A stretch of 64,000 nucleotides of DNA from Thermostichus sp047462415 (lineage in GTDB: Bacteria > Cyanobacteriota > Cyanobacteriia > Thermostichales > Thermostichaceae), in the NCBI RefSeq assembly GCF_047462415.1, contig NZ_JANSJE010000006.1, forward strand, positions 70,364 through 134,363, in the 5' to 3' direction. A program made the translations under genes and the position numbers. The notes under the pieces are model-generated. The model did no database searches, was not told the DNA's origin, and worked only from the letters and a program-made list of their open reading frames with translations. Positions 36,106 through 45,098 of the stretch are shown in pieces (position 1 is the stretch's first letter; each line of letters opens with the position of its first letter).

Positions 36106-37389
36106 TTAGCGAGCCTCTTGATAGCGGTGGTAGATCTCCAGGATTTCGCCGCGCCCGTGCTTAAAAGCTGCCACCACGTGGGGATCGAAGTGGCTGCCGC
36201 TGTTGTTTTCCACAAAGCGAAAGATCTCGTCTAGATCCCAGGCTGCTTTGTAGGGGCGGCGGCTGGCCAAGGCGTCGAACACGTCGGCCAAAGCCACAAT
36301 CCGCCCTTCCAGCGGGATCCCTTCGCCCTTGAGGCCCCGCGGGTAGCCGCTGCCATCGAACTTTTCGTGGTGGGTGAGGGCAATGATGGCGCTTTTTTTC
36401 ATCAGCTCCGAGTCGGACTTGCTGAGGATCTCGTAGCCAATCTCAGGGTGGCGGTTCATGATCAGGCGCTCTTCAGAGGTGAGGGGGCCTGGCTTTTGCA
36501 AGATGGCATCCGGGATCCCAATTTTGCCCACATCGTGCAGGGGGCTGGCGTAGAAAATCAGCTCCTGTTCTCGGCTGGAGAGGCCCAACTCTTTGGCGAG
36601 AATGCGGGAATAATGGCTCATCCGCTTGAGGTGAAACGAGGTGTCTTGATCCCGGTATTCGGCAGCCTGGGCCAGACAGAAAATCGTTTCCAGGTGAGCG
36701 GCTTTCAGCTCTTCCCGCAAGCGCACATTTTGATAGGCAACCGCCGCCTGGGAAGCCAGGGCTTCGGCCACCCGGACTTCCAACTCAGAAAACGGCTGGC
36801 TCCAGTCAGCCACCTGGTTGGGCGCTGGGTCAGCAGGGCGATCCGGCCTGAGACGGTTCAAGAGTTGCAGGGCGCCGAGGATGTTTCCTGAGGGATCCCG
36901 CAGCGGCACCGTGAGCAAAGAGCGGGTGCGGTAGCCGGTTTGCTGATCTACTTGGGAGTTGAAGGCATAGGGCAAGCCCGGTGGCAAGCGATAGACGTCC
37001 GGCAAGTTCAAGCTCTCCCCAGTGAGCACCACATAGCCCACAATGCTGGAAGGAGTGAGGGGCAGGCGCAGATCCTGCAGCTCCTCGTTGCGGTTGACCA
37101 CGAAAAAGCGCAACTCTTCTCCCTCCCGGATGAACAAGCTGGCGCCATCACAGCAGGTCAGCTCGCGGGCTTGGGCGACAATCAGTTCCAGCAGGCGCCT
37201 GAGATCCGTTTCCGAAGAAAGGGCGATCCCCACTTGAATGAGGCGTTGGCTGAGACGCAGGGCATCTGGGGTATCAAACCCGGTTTCGCGGGGGTGAAGG
37301 TCGAAGGGGGTGGCCAGGTGGGTCACGGTTGGTTCTCCATGGCAGAGTTTGGCAGCAGCGCGTTCACAATAGAACGGTAGCAGGGCCAT
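36106..37389 (-). CDS. GAF-HD-GYP cyclic di-GMP phosphodiesterase
   Basis: The N-terminal GAF domain occupies residues ~35-215. The HD-GYP domain follows with HLKRMSHYSRILAKELGL, HDVGKIGIPDAIL, NRHPEIGYEIL and HHEKFDGSGYPRGLKG, all the metal and GYP residues being present. It should split cyclic di-GMP to pGpG/GMP in response to a GAF-bound ligand. ATG 37389 has AGGAG five bases upstream. It stands alone, next to the CBS-MCP gene on the same strand after 268 bp. Confidence 0.93.
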   Translation of the reverse strand: MALLPFYCERAAAKLCHGEPTVTHLATPFDLHPRETGFDTPDALRLSQRLIQVGIALSSETDLRRLLELIVAQARELTCCDGASLFIREGEELRFFVVNRNEELQDLRLPLTPSSIVGYVVLTGESLNLPDVYRLPPGLPYAFNSQVDQQTGYRTRSLLTVPLRDPSGNILGALQLLNRLRPDRPADPAPNQVADWSQPFSELEVRVAEALASQAAVAYQNVRLREELKAAHLETIFCLAQAAEYRDQDTSFHLKRMSHYSRILAKELGLSSREQELIFYASPLHDVGKIGIPDAILQKPGPLTSEERLIMNRHPEIGYEILSKSDSELMKKSAIIALTHHEKFDGSGYPRGLKGEGIPLEGRIVALADVFDALASRRPYKAAWDLDEIFRFVENNSGSHFDPHVVAAFKHGRGEILEIYHRYQEAR

Positions 37390-37587
37390 GCGGCTCCTGC
37401 TGCTGCCCCAATCCCGTTGGGCGAGACCAGCCCAACAACACCCAAAGCACCCAGGTCTTGGGTTATCTCAAGCCCAATTGAGGCACTCCCCAAGCGCCGT
37501 TGCCCCTTCTCCTTGCCAAGGCCCGTCTACTCTACATATTCTCCCGGCTGGGGAGCCGGGAGGCCAACGCGATTTTGCCCAAGCCCA

Positions 37588-37661
<74 letters not shown>

Positions 37662-37785
37662 CTGGTAGGCTTCTTCAACCGCCCACCAAGGCTCAATAAG
37701 TATAGCACGCCGGTCGGAGCAACCCTGGAAGGAAGGGATCCAATCTGCGCTAAGCTGCAAAAACACCCCTCTTGTCAAGCCAGGT

Positions 37786-38241
37786 ATGAGTCAGTCCAAG
37801 GGTTTCAGCCCATCCAGGCCGGAGAAAAAGCCGGCCAAAGCCAACACGGCCAAGCGCAAGGAAGCCGCCAAACGCTACGACGAGCTGAAAGCCAAGGGGA
37901 TGCCGGAGTTCAACATCTTTGTTCGACATCGCCAGCCCGCGCCCGGCAAGCCCAACCCCTGGCTGCCGGTGGGATCCCTGGCGGTGGGGCGTTCCGGTGC
38001 CATTCACCAGGCCATTTTCCAAAATGAAGAAGAGCTCAAAAAAGCAGCCGTGAGGCTGTTTCCCCGTCTTAGTAAAGTGAAAGATGACCTAGAGTTTGGG
38101 TTTCGCCTCAAAGATCCAGACTTCCAAGACGAGCCGATCCAGGTGGCGATCCGGCCCCAGCCCTCGCCCCTTCAAGTTTGGATGACCAAAATACGGAGTT
38201 GGTTGGGCCTATCTGCTCAAAAAACTTCCCCAAAAACCTGA
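37786..38241 (+). CDS. HHL1-like protein (DUF6523)
   Basis: A basic N-terminus (RPEKKPAKANTAKRKEAAKR) is followed by YDELKAKGMPEFNIFVRH, then WLPVGSLAVGRSGAIHQAIF and EEELKKAAVRLFPRL, the pattern of cyanobacterial homologues of plant HHL1, a thylakoid protein that protects photosystem II from strong light. A membrane segment is not obvious. The role here is inferred by likeness. Confidence 0.72.
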   Translation: MSQSKGFSPSRPEKKPAKANTAKRKEAAKRYDELKAKGMPEFNIFVRHRQPAPGKPNPWLPVGSLAVGRSGAIHQAIFQNEEELKKAAVRLFPRLSKVKDDLEFGFRLKDPDFQDEPIQVAIRPQPSPLQVWMTKIRSWLGLSAQKTSPKT

Positions 38242-38251
38242 GGACAGCCTG

Positions 38252-39163
38252 TCAAACAGCCGCAAAGGCTCTGGGCAGCCAGCCCACAATCAGAGGGTTA
38301 ACCACCTCTGGGCGTTCGTCATGGGGGCAATGGCCGGTATTGGGAATGGGCAAAAACTGGTAGTCGATCCCCTGCACATGGTTTTCAAAGCCGCATCCCC
38401 GTTGAATGGGCGTCCAGGGATCCTCTTCTCCCCAGAGCACCAACAGCGGACAGCGCACCTGGGGCAGCAGAGATTCGGGAGTGGGGCCGGGAGGAGCGGT
38501 GAGGATGGCAGCAAACACCTGCTGAGCGCCCACATCACAGGAAGGGGCATAGAGGAGCTCCACCAGCTCATCGGTAATGGCGGCGGGGTTGCGATATACC
38601 TGTTTCAGGGTGGCACGGATCCGCTGCCGCTGCCGCACCCGATCAAACACCCACGGCCCGGTCGCCGGAGAGGCTACCAGGGCAGTAAAGGCGGCCATGA
38701 AAACGCGGAAAATCGGGTTGAGCTCGTGGGAGCGGTGGTTCAGGCCGCCGGCACAGTTGAGCAGCACCGCCCCTGCGGCCAGTTGAGGGTGTTGGGCGGC
38801 CATCATCAAGCTGAGCAGGGCCCCGATGGAATTGCCAATAAACACCGCCGGCTGCTGCACGTGCTGCTGCCAAAAATCCGCCAGCAACTCCGCCCACAGA
38901 TCTAGGCTGTAGGGGAGAGCAGGCTTGGCCGAGCCACCAAACCCCAGCAAATCCAGGGCATAGACCCGGTATCCCGCCTCAGCCAGCACGGGGATGTTGT
39001 GCCGCCAATGGCCGATGGAAGCCCCAAAGCCATGCACCAAGACCAGCGGAGATCCGGATCCCTGCACCACGTAGCGAATGGCATGGCCGCGCCAGCTCCA
39101 GACTTGAGGAGCAAAAGGCGCGATGACATCAGCCGCCCAACCGGCAGGAGAAGCAGTGAACAC
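38252..39163 (-). CDS. Alpha/beta-hydrolase
   Basis: Core motifs: oxyanion loop LVLVHGFGASIGHWRHN, nucleophile elbow IGNSIGALLSL (Ser), acid region LVLWGEEDPWTP (Asp) and late IPNTGHCPHDE (His). An N-terminal hydrophobic stretch could be a weak signal sequence. Closest in style are cyanobacterial and plastid esterases near chlorophyll dephytylase/pheophytinase, but substrate cannot be read from motifs. It is convergent with the HHL1-like gene. Confidence 0.85.
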   Translation of the reverse strand: MFTASPAGWAADVIAPFAPQVWSWRGHAIRYVVQGSGSPLVLVHGFGASIGHWRHNIPVLAEAGYRVYALDLLGFGGSAKPALPYSLDLWAELLADFWQQHVQQPAVFIGNSIGALLSLMMAAQHPQLAAGAVLLNCAGGLNHRSHELNPIFRVFMAAFTALVASPATGPWVFDRVRQRQRIRATLKQVYRNPAAITDELVELLYAPSCDVGAQQVFAAILTAPPGPTPESLLPQVRCPLLVLWGEEDPWTPIQRGCGFENHVQGIDYQFLPIPNTGHCPHDERPEVVNPLIVGWLPRAFAAV

Positions 39164-39512
39164 AGCCAGAAAGAGGTGGAAATGTTCTGAGACTACTCCT
39201 TCATCCTACTGCCACTCTGGAATAGCCTCGTCTTCTGGCCCTCACCCCCCAACCCCTCTCCCAGAGAGAGGGAAGTCACGGCTTCTCTAGACTAGAAATG
39301 ACTCCCAAATGCTCACATCCGGCTGCTGCCGACCAGTGCGGGCTCGGAATCTGGGCAAGTATCCACCAGTCCAGTTGTTTTAGAGCGTGGCCCCTGGTGC
39401 CCGCAAGCCGGTTGGACGGGTTAGAGTAAAGGGACTGTTAAGATTTCTGATGGTTTTGCGGTTGCCGAGGCAACACTGCGCAAATGTAACACTACGCAAC
39501 TCTGCACCCCCC
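39164..39512. other. Intergenic with one hairpin-repeat unit
   Basis: CCCTCACCCCCCAACCCCTC with CCAGAGAGAGGGAAG (about 39238-39276) is a weak copy of the CCCTCTCCC/GGGAGAGGG repeat. The rest shows no gene; the open frame from 39387 is probably untranslated leader of the transporter. Confidence 0.45.
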
Positions 39513-40940
39513 ATGCTCCATCCTCTGCTGCAACGGCTGCGCTCCTCCACCCTGACCCCGCTGCGGGATATCCACTGGACACCAGAGCTATTCGGGATCC
39601 TCTTGGTGTACTTTGTGCAGGGGGCGCTGGGCTTGGCACGGCTGGCCACCAGCTTTTATCTGAAAGATAGCTTGGGCCTCAGCCCGTCGCAGGTGGCAGC
39701 GTTGATGGGCGTTGCCATGAGTCCCTGGATCCTCAAACCCCTCTACGGCCTGCTGTCGGATACCGTGCCCGTAGCGGGCTACCGCCGTCGTCCTTACCTC
39801 TTGCTTTCTGGGCTTCTGGGGTGCGTGGCTTGGCTGGGCATGGCGCTGTGGGCGCCGACGGCTGGGCTGGCCACCCTGTGGATGGTTTTGGGATCCCTGG
39901 CGGTGGCGGTGGGAGATGTGATCGTGGATTCGCTGGTGGTGGAGCGGGTACATGGCCATGACTGGGCAGGGACGGGCACGCTGCAATCTTTGACTTGGGG
40001 GGCAACGGCCTTGGGATCCCTGCTCACCGCCTATTTGGGAGGGGCGCTCTTGGCCCATTATTCGCCGCAGGTGGTGTTTGGGCTGACGGCCTTTTTGCCG
40101 TTGTTCATCGCTCTAGCGGCTTGGGTGATTGTCGATCAGCCGGTGGCGTTGTCTCAAGGCTGGGATCCCTTGCAGCAACAGGTGCGCCAGGTGTGGCGGG
40201 CGCTGCGGCAGCCCAGCATTCTGCTGCCGGTGCTGTTTGTATTCGTTTGGCAGGCCACTCCCAGCGCCGATGTGGCTCTTTTTTACTTTGTTACCAACGA
40301 CCTCGGCTTTGGGCCGGAATTTTTGGGTCAGGTGCGCTTGGCAACCAGCATGGCCAGCCTGCTGGGGGTCGGGATCTTCCAGGTGTATCTGCGGCGGATC
40401 CCACTGCGGCCCCTATTCGGCTGGATGACGGTGCTCTCGGCGGGATTGGGCCTGACCAGCCTCATTTTGGTCTATCACCTCAATCGGGATTGGGGCATCG
40501 ACGATCACTGGTTTAGCTTGGGGGACAGCTTGGTGCTGACGGTGGCCGGGCAAATTGCCTTCATGCCGGTGCTGGTCTTGGCCGCCCGCCTTTGCCCCCC
40601 TGGGATCGAGGCCACCCTCTTTGCCCTGCTGATGTCGGCTTTTAATCTGGCGGGGTTTCTCTCCCAAGAGCTGGGATCCCTGCTGATGCATGGGCTGGGG
40701 GTGACGGAGACCGATTTCAGCCGGCTGGGGCTGCTGCTGATCCTGACCAACCTTTCCACCCTCTTGCCCTTGCCGTTTTTGGGCTGGCTGCCGGAAGGAG
40801 CCGATCGCCTGAGCGGTGCGGAGCACTATTCAGAGGCGGAAGCCCAAGCCTCTCTGGAAGCTTTTTTGCGGGATGTGCGAGCAGAAGAGGCAGAATTGGC
40901 GATAGAAGGGGTCGCTCTGGTCGAAACCGACTTGAATTAG
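39513..40940 (+). CDS. BT1-family folate/biopterin transporter
   Basis: A membrane protein of about 12 hydrophobic segments. The family signatures are PWILKPLYGLLSDTVPVAGYRRRPYLLLSG and the later ATPSADVALFYFVTNDLGFG. Cyanobacterial members of this family move folates across the envelope. The frame is open from 39387, but ATG 39513 (MLHPLLQRLRSSTL) is where family similarity begins. No ribosome site is clear. The folate genes folP-B-K lie 12 kb away. Confidence 0.88.
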   Translation: MLHPLLQRLRSSTLTPLRDIHWTPELFGILLVYFVQGALGLARLATSFYLKDSLGLSPSQVAALMGVAMSPWILKPLYGLLSDTVPVAGYRRRPYLLLSGLLGCVAWLGMALWAPTAGLATLWMVLGSLAVAVGDVIVDSLVVERVHGHDWAGTGTLQSLTWGATALGSLLTAYLGGALLAHYSPQVVFGLTAFLPLFIALAAWVIVDQPVALSQGWDPLQQQVRQVWRALRQPSILLPVLFVFVWQATPSADVALFYFVTNDLGFGPEFLGQVRLATSMASLLGVGIFQVYLRRIPLRPLFGWMTVLSAGLGLTSLILVYHLNRDWGIDDHWFSLGDSLVLTVAGQIAFMPVLVLAARLCPPGIEATLFALLMSAFNLAGFLSQELGSLLMHGLGVTETDFSRLGLLLILTNLSTLLPLPFLGWLPEGADRLSGAEHYSEAEAQASLEAFLRDVRAEEAELAIEGVALVETDLN

Positions 40941-40990
40941 AGTTGGTTTCAAACCTGATGAAGACACTCCCCAATCACTCCGCCCCGCTT

Positions 40991-41030
40991 CCCTCACCCC
41001 CAGCCCCTCTCCCAGAGGGAGAGGGGAGTT
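40991..41030. repeat. Hairpin repeat unit
   Basis: CCCTCACCCCCAGCCCCTCT then CCCAGAGGGAGAGGGGAG; another copy of the dispersed CCCTCTCCC/GGGAGAGGG unit, here between the convergent ends of the folate transporter and the phosphatidyltransferase gene, a spot suited to termination. Confidence 0.7.
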
Positions 41031-41053
41031 AGGAAGCTGGGTGACGAACCGTT

Positions 41054-41755
41054 TTACTGTTGCCAGTCTGACCTTGGAGCAGAAAAGGATCCCAGCGCCC
41101 AGATCAACCGCTGCGCAGCGCTGAAGAGCACCAGAATCGCCATCAGCCCAAACAAACCCACCATGTACTCGGGGAAAAGGAAAAACAAACTGTAGAGAAA
41201 GATGGTTTCGCTGCCCTCGATCAGCCCAGGCGGCATGGTTAGGCTGGTCAGTTCCCCTAAGGACTCTGTCCCGTTGATGCAAACAACCCTTCGCCGTTTT
41301 TCCAGCAGCCCCGCCAGGTACATCCAAGCGCAAAGGTTGATGTAAAAGCTGGCCAGCATCAGGGCCAGAAATGCATAGCCTGCCAGGGATCCCTGGTGAA
41401 AGGCCAGCCCCAGGGGAACGACCGCATACACCACCACATCCAGCAGCATATCCAGGTAGCCGCCCAGATCGCTTTGCCGCCCCTGCAGCCGAGCTAAGGT
41501 GCCATCTAGCCCATCCATCAACCGGTTCAGCAGCCACAGGCCCAGCCCCCATCCATAAGCCCCGTAGGCCGCTGCTGCGCCAGAGGCCAGGCCCACCGCA
41601 AACCCCGACAAGGTAATGACTAGGGGATGCACCCGTTGGAGAGGGGTTTGCAGCACCGGAGCCAAGAGCCGCTCCTTCCACTGCCTCAGGGTTTTATCCA
41701 GCAAGGAACACTCCTTTGAGAGTCGCCCGTTGGGAGCTAACTTGGAACTCATCAT
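41054..41755 (-). CDS. CDP-alcohol phosphatidyltransferase family protein
   Basis: The family motif DGxDGxxAR(x)8Gx3Dx3D is intact: LMDGLDGTLARLQGRQSDLGGYLDMLLD. Five or six membrane segments follow. The N-terminal ~35 residues are charged (LRQWKERLLAPVLQ). It attaches an alcohol head group to a CDP-linked lipid; head group unknown. Distinct from pgsA found 2.3 kb downstream. ATG 41755 is my choice; a GTG at 41845 is an open alternative. Confidence 0.85.
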   Translation of the reverse strand: MMSSKLAPNGRLSKECSLLDKTLRQWKERLLAPVLQTPLQRVHPLVITLSGFAVGLASGAAAAYGAYGWGLGLWLLNRLMDGLDGTLARLQGRQSDLGGYLDMLLDVVVYAVVPLGLAFHQGSLAGYAFLALMLASFYINLCAWMYLAGLLEKRRRVVCINGTESLGELTSLTMPPGLIEGSETIFLYSLFFLFPEYMVGLFGLMAILVLFSAAQRLIWALGSFSAPRSDWQQ

Positions 41756-41905
41756 CCCAGATCCAGAAGGCGAGCGTGTAGGCTGAGACAGACTTAAGCT
41801 GGGCCAAGCCCGCTGGGTAAACTTAAGAAAGAAGGGGCCAAGCACTGGTCAACCCAGCAAGTGGCGCTTCCAGAAGGCTGAGCAACCCTGACCCCGGACA
41901 CCCCC

Positions 41906-42892
41906 ATGAGCGAGACTCTTGCTCCTGCGCTAGAGGCGACTGACCTCCATCCCGAACCGGCCATCGCCATCTCCGGCTTGACCAAAACCTATCGCACTGG
42001 CTTTTGGTTGAACAAGGTGGTCAGCCCCCTCAAGGATTTTTCTTTGACAGTGGCCCGCGGCGAGACCTTTGGGCTGTTGGGGCCCAACGGGGCCGGCAAA
42101 ACCACCACGATCAAATGCCTGCTGGGGATTGTGGAGCCCACCAGCGGCAGCGGCACGCTCTTGGGCAAACCTTTGGGGGATCGCTCCATCAAGCAACAGG
42201 TGGGCTATTTGCCGGAGAACCCCTATTTTTACGATTACCTGACAGCATGGGAATTTCTCCATTTTGCCGGCAAGCTGTTTCGCCTGCCCGATAGCCTTCT
42301 CAAGGAGCGGATCCCGCAACTGCTGGAGCTGGTGGGGCTTTCTGTAGATACGGCCCGCAAAAAACAACTGCGCACCTACTCCAAGGGCATGCTGCAGCGC
42401 ACCGGCATGGCCCAAGCCCTGATCAACGACCCGGAGCTGGTGTTTCTGGATGAGCCGATGTCGGGGCTGGATCCCATGGGCCGCTACCAGATGCGGGAGA
42501 TCATCTTGTCCCTCAAGCAACAGGGCAAAACGGTGTTCTTTAACAGCCACATCCTGGGGGATGTAGAGGTGATCTGCAACCGCGTCGGCCTGATCGTCGG
42601 CGGCAAATTGGTGCAGCAGGGAACCTTGGACGAGCTGCTGGGCCAAAGCAAAAGCTACCGCGTGCAAGGGCACGGCGGCGCCATCGACCAGTTCCGCGAT
42701 CGCCTCGAGCACTTCTCGATCCAGGGATCCCATTGGTCGGGGGAATGGAGCGGATCCCTGCCGGAGCTGCTGACCCTTCTCAGCCAGGCGGGGGCGGTGG
42801 TGACCGATTTGCATTGGCAGCGGCAATCTTTGGAAGAATTCTTTGTCAATCAGGTGCGGGCTATCGAAGGCGATCATCCCGTCTCTGCCTAG
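41906..42892 (+). CDS. ABC-2-type exporter ATPase
   Basis: An ABC domain of the CcmA/NatA type: LLGPNGAGKTTTIKCLLG, Q-loop GYLPENPYFYDYLT, the degenerate signature YSKGMLQRTGMAQAL, and LVFLDEPMSGLDPMGRY. A C-terminal ~70-residue extension (residues 255-328) resembles the domain that binds DrrA/NatA partners. No permease follows directly, so the cargo is unknown. Confidence 0.88.
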   Translation: MSETLAPALEATDLHPEPAIAISGLTKTYRTGFWLNKVVSPLKDFSLTVARGETFGLLGPNGAGKTTTIKCLLGIVEPTSGSGTLLGKPLGDRSIKQQVGYLPENPYFYDYLTAWEFLHFAGKLFRLPDSLLKERIPQLLELVGLSVDTARKKQLRTYSKGMLQRTGMAQALINDPELVFLDEPMSGLDPMGRYQMREIILSLKQQGKTVFFNSHILGDVEVICNRVGLIVGGKLVQQGTLDELLGQSKSYRVQGHGGAIDQFRDRLEHFSIQGSHWSGEWSGSLPELLTLLSQAGAVVTDLHWQRQSLEEFFVNQVRAIEGDHPVSA

Positions 42893-42968
42893 ACTTGCCC
42901 CACCCCAGTTGCTCTCCAGCGCAGCAGAAAAGCCTACACTGGGGGAGTAAGCCGCTACCGGGATCCCT

Positions 42969-43901
42969 ATGGTGCCCCTGATCATCGATTGCGACCCCGG
43001 CCAAGACGATGCGGTGGCCCTGCTGCTGGCGATGGCCTCACCTGAGCTGCAGTTGCTGGGCATTACCACGGTGGCTGGCAATGTCTCTGTGGAGAAGACC
43101 AGCCGCAACGCGCGGCAGATCTGCGAGTTGGCCGGTCAGCCGCAGATGGGAGTCTATGCCGGCTGCCCTCGCCCCCTCTTGCGCCCCCTGGAAACTGCTG
43201 AGGACGTGCATGGCAAAAGCGGGATCGACGGCGCCAATTTGCCGGAGCCGCAGATGCCGCTGGGATCCCGGCACGCGGTGCAATTTCTCATCGAGACCCT
43301 GATGGCTGCCCCTGAGCCGGTTACCCTGGCGCTGCTGGGCCCGATGACCAACTTGGCGGTGGCCCTGGTGCAGCAGCCCCGGCTTGTGGAGCGCATCGGG
43401 CGGCTGGTGTTCATGGGAGGATCTGCCTTTGAGGGCAATGTCACCCCGGCAGCCGAGTTCAACATCCTCACCGATCCCCACGCCGCCCAGATCGTGCTCA
43501 GCGCCGGGATCCCAGAGGTGGTGATGCTGGGTCTGCACGTCACCCAACAAGTCCTCAGCACGCCGGAGCGGATCGAGCGGATTCGCGCCCTCAACACCCA
43601 GGTGGGGCAGACGGTGGCCAACATGCTCACCTTTTACGGTAAGGTCGATGTGGAGCGCTACGGGTTGCCGGGGGGGCCCTTGCACGACCCTTGTGTTATC
43701 GCCTACCTCTTGCAGCCGCAGTTGTTTGAACTCAAGCCCTGCTATGTCGAGGTGGAAACGGCCAGCCCCTTGAACCTGGGCCGGACGGTGGTGGATCGCT
43801 GGGGATCCAGCGGCCGTCCCGCCAATGTCCAGGTGGCTTTTGGAGTAGATCCTGAAGGGTTCTACCACCTGCTCACCGAGCGCCTGGGCCGTTACCGATA
43901 A
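42969..43901 (+). CDS. Inosine/uridine-preferring nucleoside hydrolase
   Basis: The calcium-binding DCDPGQDDAVALLLA opens the protein, and the signature EFNILTDPHAAQIVL and late DPCVIAYLL complete the site. It cuts the N-glycosidic bond of nucleosides to free base and ribose (salvage). 310 residues is normal. It lies 77 bp after the ABC ATPase and 36 bp before pgsA. Confidence 0.93.
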   Translation: MVPLIIDCDPGQDDAVALLLAMASPELQLLGITTVAGNVSVEKTSRNARQICELAGQPQMGVYAGCPRPLLRPLETAEDVHGKSGIDGANLPEPQMPLGSRHAVQFLIETLMAAPEPVTLALLGPMTNLAVALVQQPRLVERIGRLVFMGGSAFEGNVTPAAEFNILTDPHAAQIVLSAGIPEVVMLGLHVTQQVLSTPERIERIRALNTQVGQTVANMLTFYGKVDVERYGLPGGPLHDPCVIAYLLQPQLFELKPCYVEVETASPLNLGRTVVDRWGSSGRPANVQVAFGVDPEGFYHLLTERLGRYR

Positions 43902-43936
43902 TTCTGGTTAACTTTATCCTTGAGGCCAGATCTGAG

Positions 43937-44491
43937 GTGGACAATCCCGGCGCCGTCCAAAGTGTCAAACTGGCGTGGGTGAACCTGCCCACCGCCGTTA
44001 CCCTGCTGCGGTTGGCAGGGATCCCCTTTGTTTTGCTGGGGCTGAGCCTGAGATCCCCGTTGGGAGAGCGGCTGGCCCTCTGGGCGTTTTTGCTGGCGGC
44101 GGCAACCGATTGGCTGGACGGCCACTTGGCCCGCCGCTATGGGCTGATCACCGATGTGGGCAAAGTTTTGGATCCTTTGGTGGATAAGCTGCTGGTGGTG
44201 GCGGCCCTGCTGGGCCTGCTGGAGTTGGGGCGGATCCCGGCCTGGGGAGTCTTTTTGCTGGTGGGGCGAGAGCTGGTCATTGCCGGTTGGCGGGCTAACC
44301 AAAGCCAAATCCGCGGCGCCAATCTCTGGGGCAAAGCCAAGACCGTGACCCAAATCCTGGCCATTGCTCTGCTGATTTTGGGGTGGCCGGGCGGGATCCC
44401 TTGTTTTTGGGTGGCGGTGGTTCTCACCCTGATCTCTGGCCTGACCTATTTGCACAACGATGGTGTTGCCAAATCCTCCCCGTCGCGATAG
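43937..44491 (+). CDS. pgsA: Phosphatidylglycerophosphate synthase
   Basis: Starts at GTG 43937 (MDNPGAVQSVKLAWVNLPTA). The catalytic motif is TDWLDGHLARRYGLITDVGKVLDPLVDKLL, as in bacterial PgsA. Four membrane segments follow. It makes PGP for phosphatidylglycerol, essential for photosystems. Its stop codon TAG (44489-44491) is formed by the first bases of an AGCGGCGCGGAGCGCT repeat, and its end overlaps ruvC by 32 bp. Confidence 0.94.
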   Translation: MDNPGAVQSVKLAWVNLPTAVTLLRLAGIPFVLLGLSLRSPLGERLALWAFLLAAATDWLDGHLARRYGLITDVGKVLDPLVDKLLVVAALLGLLELGRIPAWGVFLLVGRELVIAGWRANQSQIRGANLWGKAKTVTQILAIALLILGWPGGIPCFWVAVVLTLISGLTYLHNDGVAKSSPSR

Positions 44492-44984
44492 CGGCGCGGA
44501 GCGCTATGATGAGCAGCGCATCCTCGGGTTGGATCCGGGCCTGGGAACTTTGGGTTTTGGTTGCATTCTGGCGGGATCTGCCGGGTTAAAACCCGTGGAT
44601 TATGGGGTGATCAGCACCCCTAGCCAACACTCGATGCCGGAACGGCTGCAAACGCTGTACGAGGACTTGAGCCAGTTGCTGTGCCAACTGCGCCCGCATC
44701 AGGTGGGGCTGGAAAAGCTCTTTTTCTACAAAATGGGCAACACCATTGCCATCGCTCAAGCTCGTGGCGTGATCCTGCTCACCTTGGCCCAACATCACCT
44801 GGTGCCGGTGGAGTTTACCCCTGCCCAAGTCAAGCAAAGCCTGACAGGCTACGGACGCGCCGACAAACAGGCCGTACAAGCCGCCGTGGCCCGCGAGCTC
44901 AACCTGCCCAACCTGCCCCGTCCGGATGATGCCGCCGATGCCCTGGCTATCGCCATCACGGTCTGGCACCACCGCTTCTTTTGA
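44460..44984 (+). CDS. ruvC: Holliday junction endonuclease RuvC
   Basis: RuvC cuts Holliday junctions. ILGLDPGLGTLGFGCI holds the first catalytic Asp, VGLEKLFFYKMGNTIAIAQARG the Glu, and RPDDAADALAIAI the last two Asp. The N-terminal 18 residues (MVLPNPPRRDSGAERYDEQR) exceed the usual length; codons 11-16 come from the 16-mer repeat at 44490-44505. ATG 44460 is the only in-frame ATG before the catalytic Asp. Confidence 0.94.
   Translation: MVLPNPPRRDSGAERYDEQRILGLDPGLGTLGFGCILAGSAGLKPVDYGVISTPSQHSMPERLQTLYEDLSQLLCQLRPHQVGLEKLFFYKMGNTIAIAQARGVILLTLAQHHLVPVEFTPAQVKQSLTGYGRADKQAVQAAVARELNLPNLPRPDDAADALAIAITVWHHRFF
44490..44505. repeat. AGCGGCGCGGAGCGCT repeat at the pgsA-ruvC overlap
   Basis: Exact copy of the 16-mer also at 8126, 11365, 19391 and 59984. 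It is partly self-complementary (AGCG...CGCT). Here it supplies the pgsA stop and part of the ruvC N-terminus. Confidence 0.85.
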
Positions 44985-45098
44985 GGGATCCCGGCCCCGT
45001 TCGACTTCAGCAAAGGCGACCAGATTGGCCGTTCGCGCTGGCGGGCCGAAGGCCTTTCAAGATGGGCTAGACTCAGTACAGCGAGAAGCACAAGCCCT

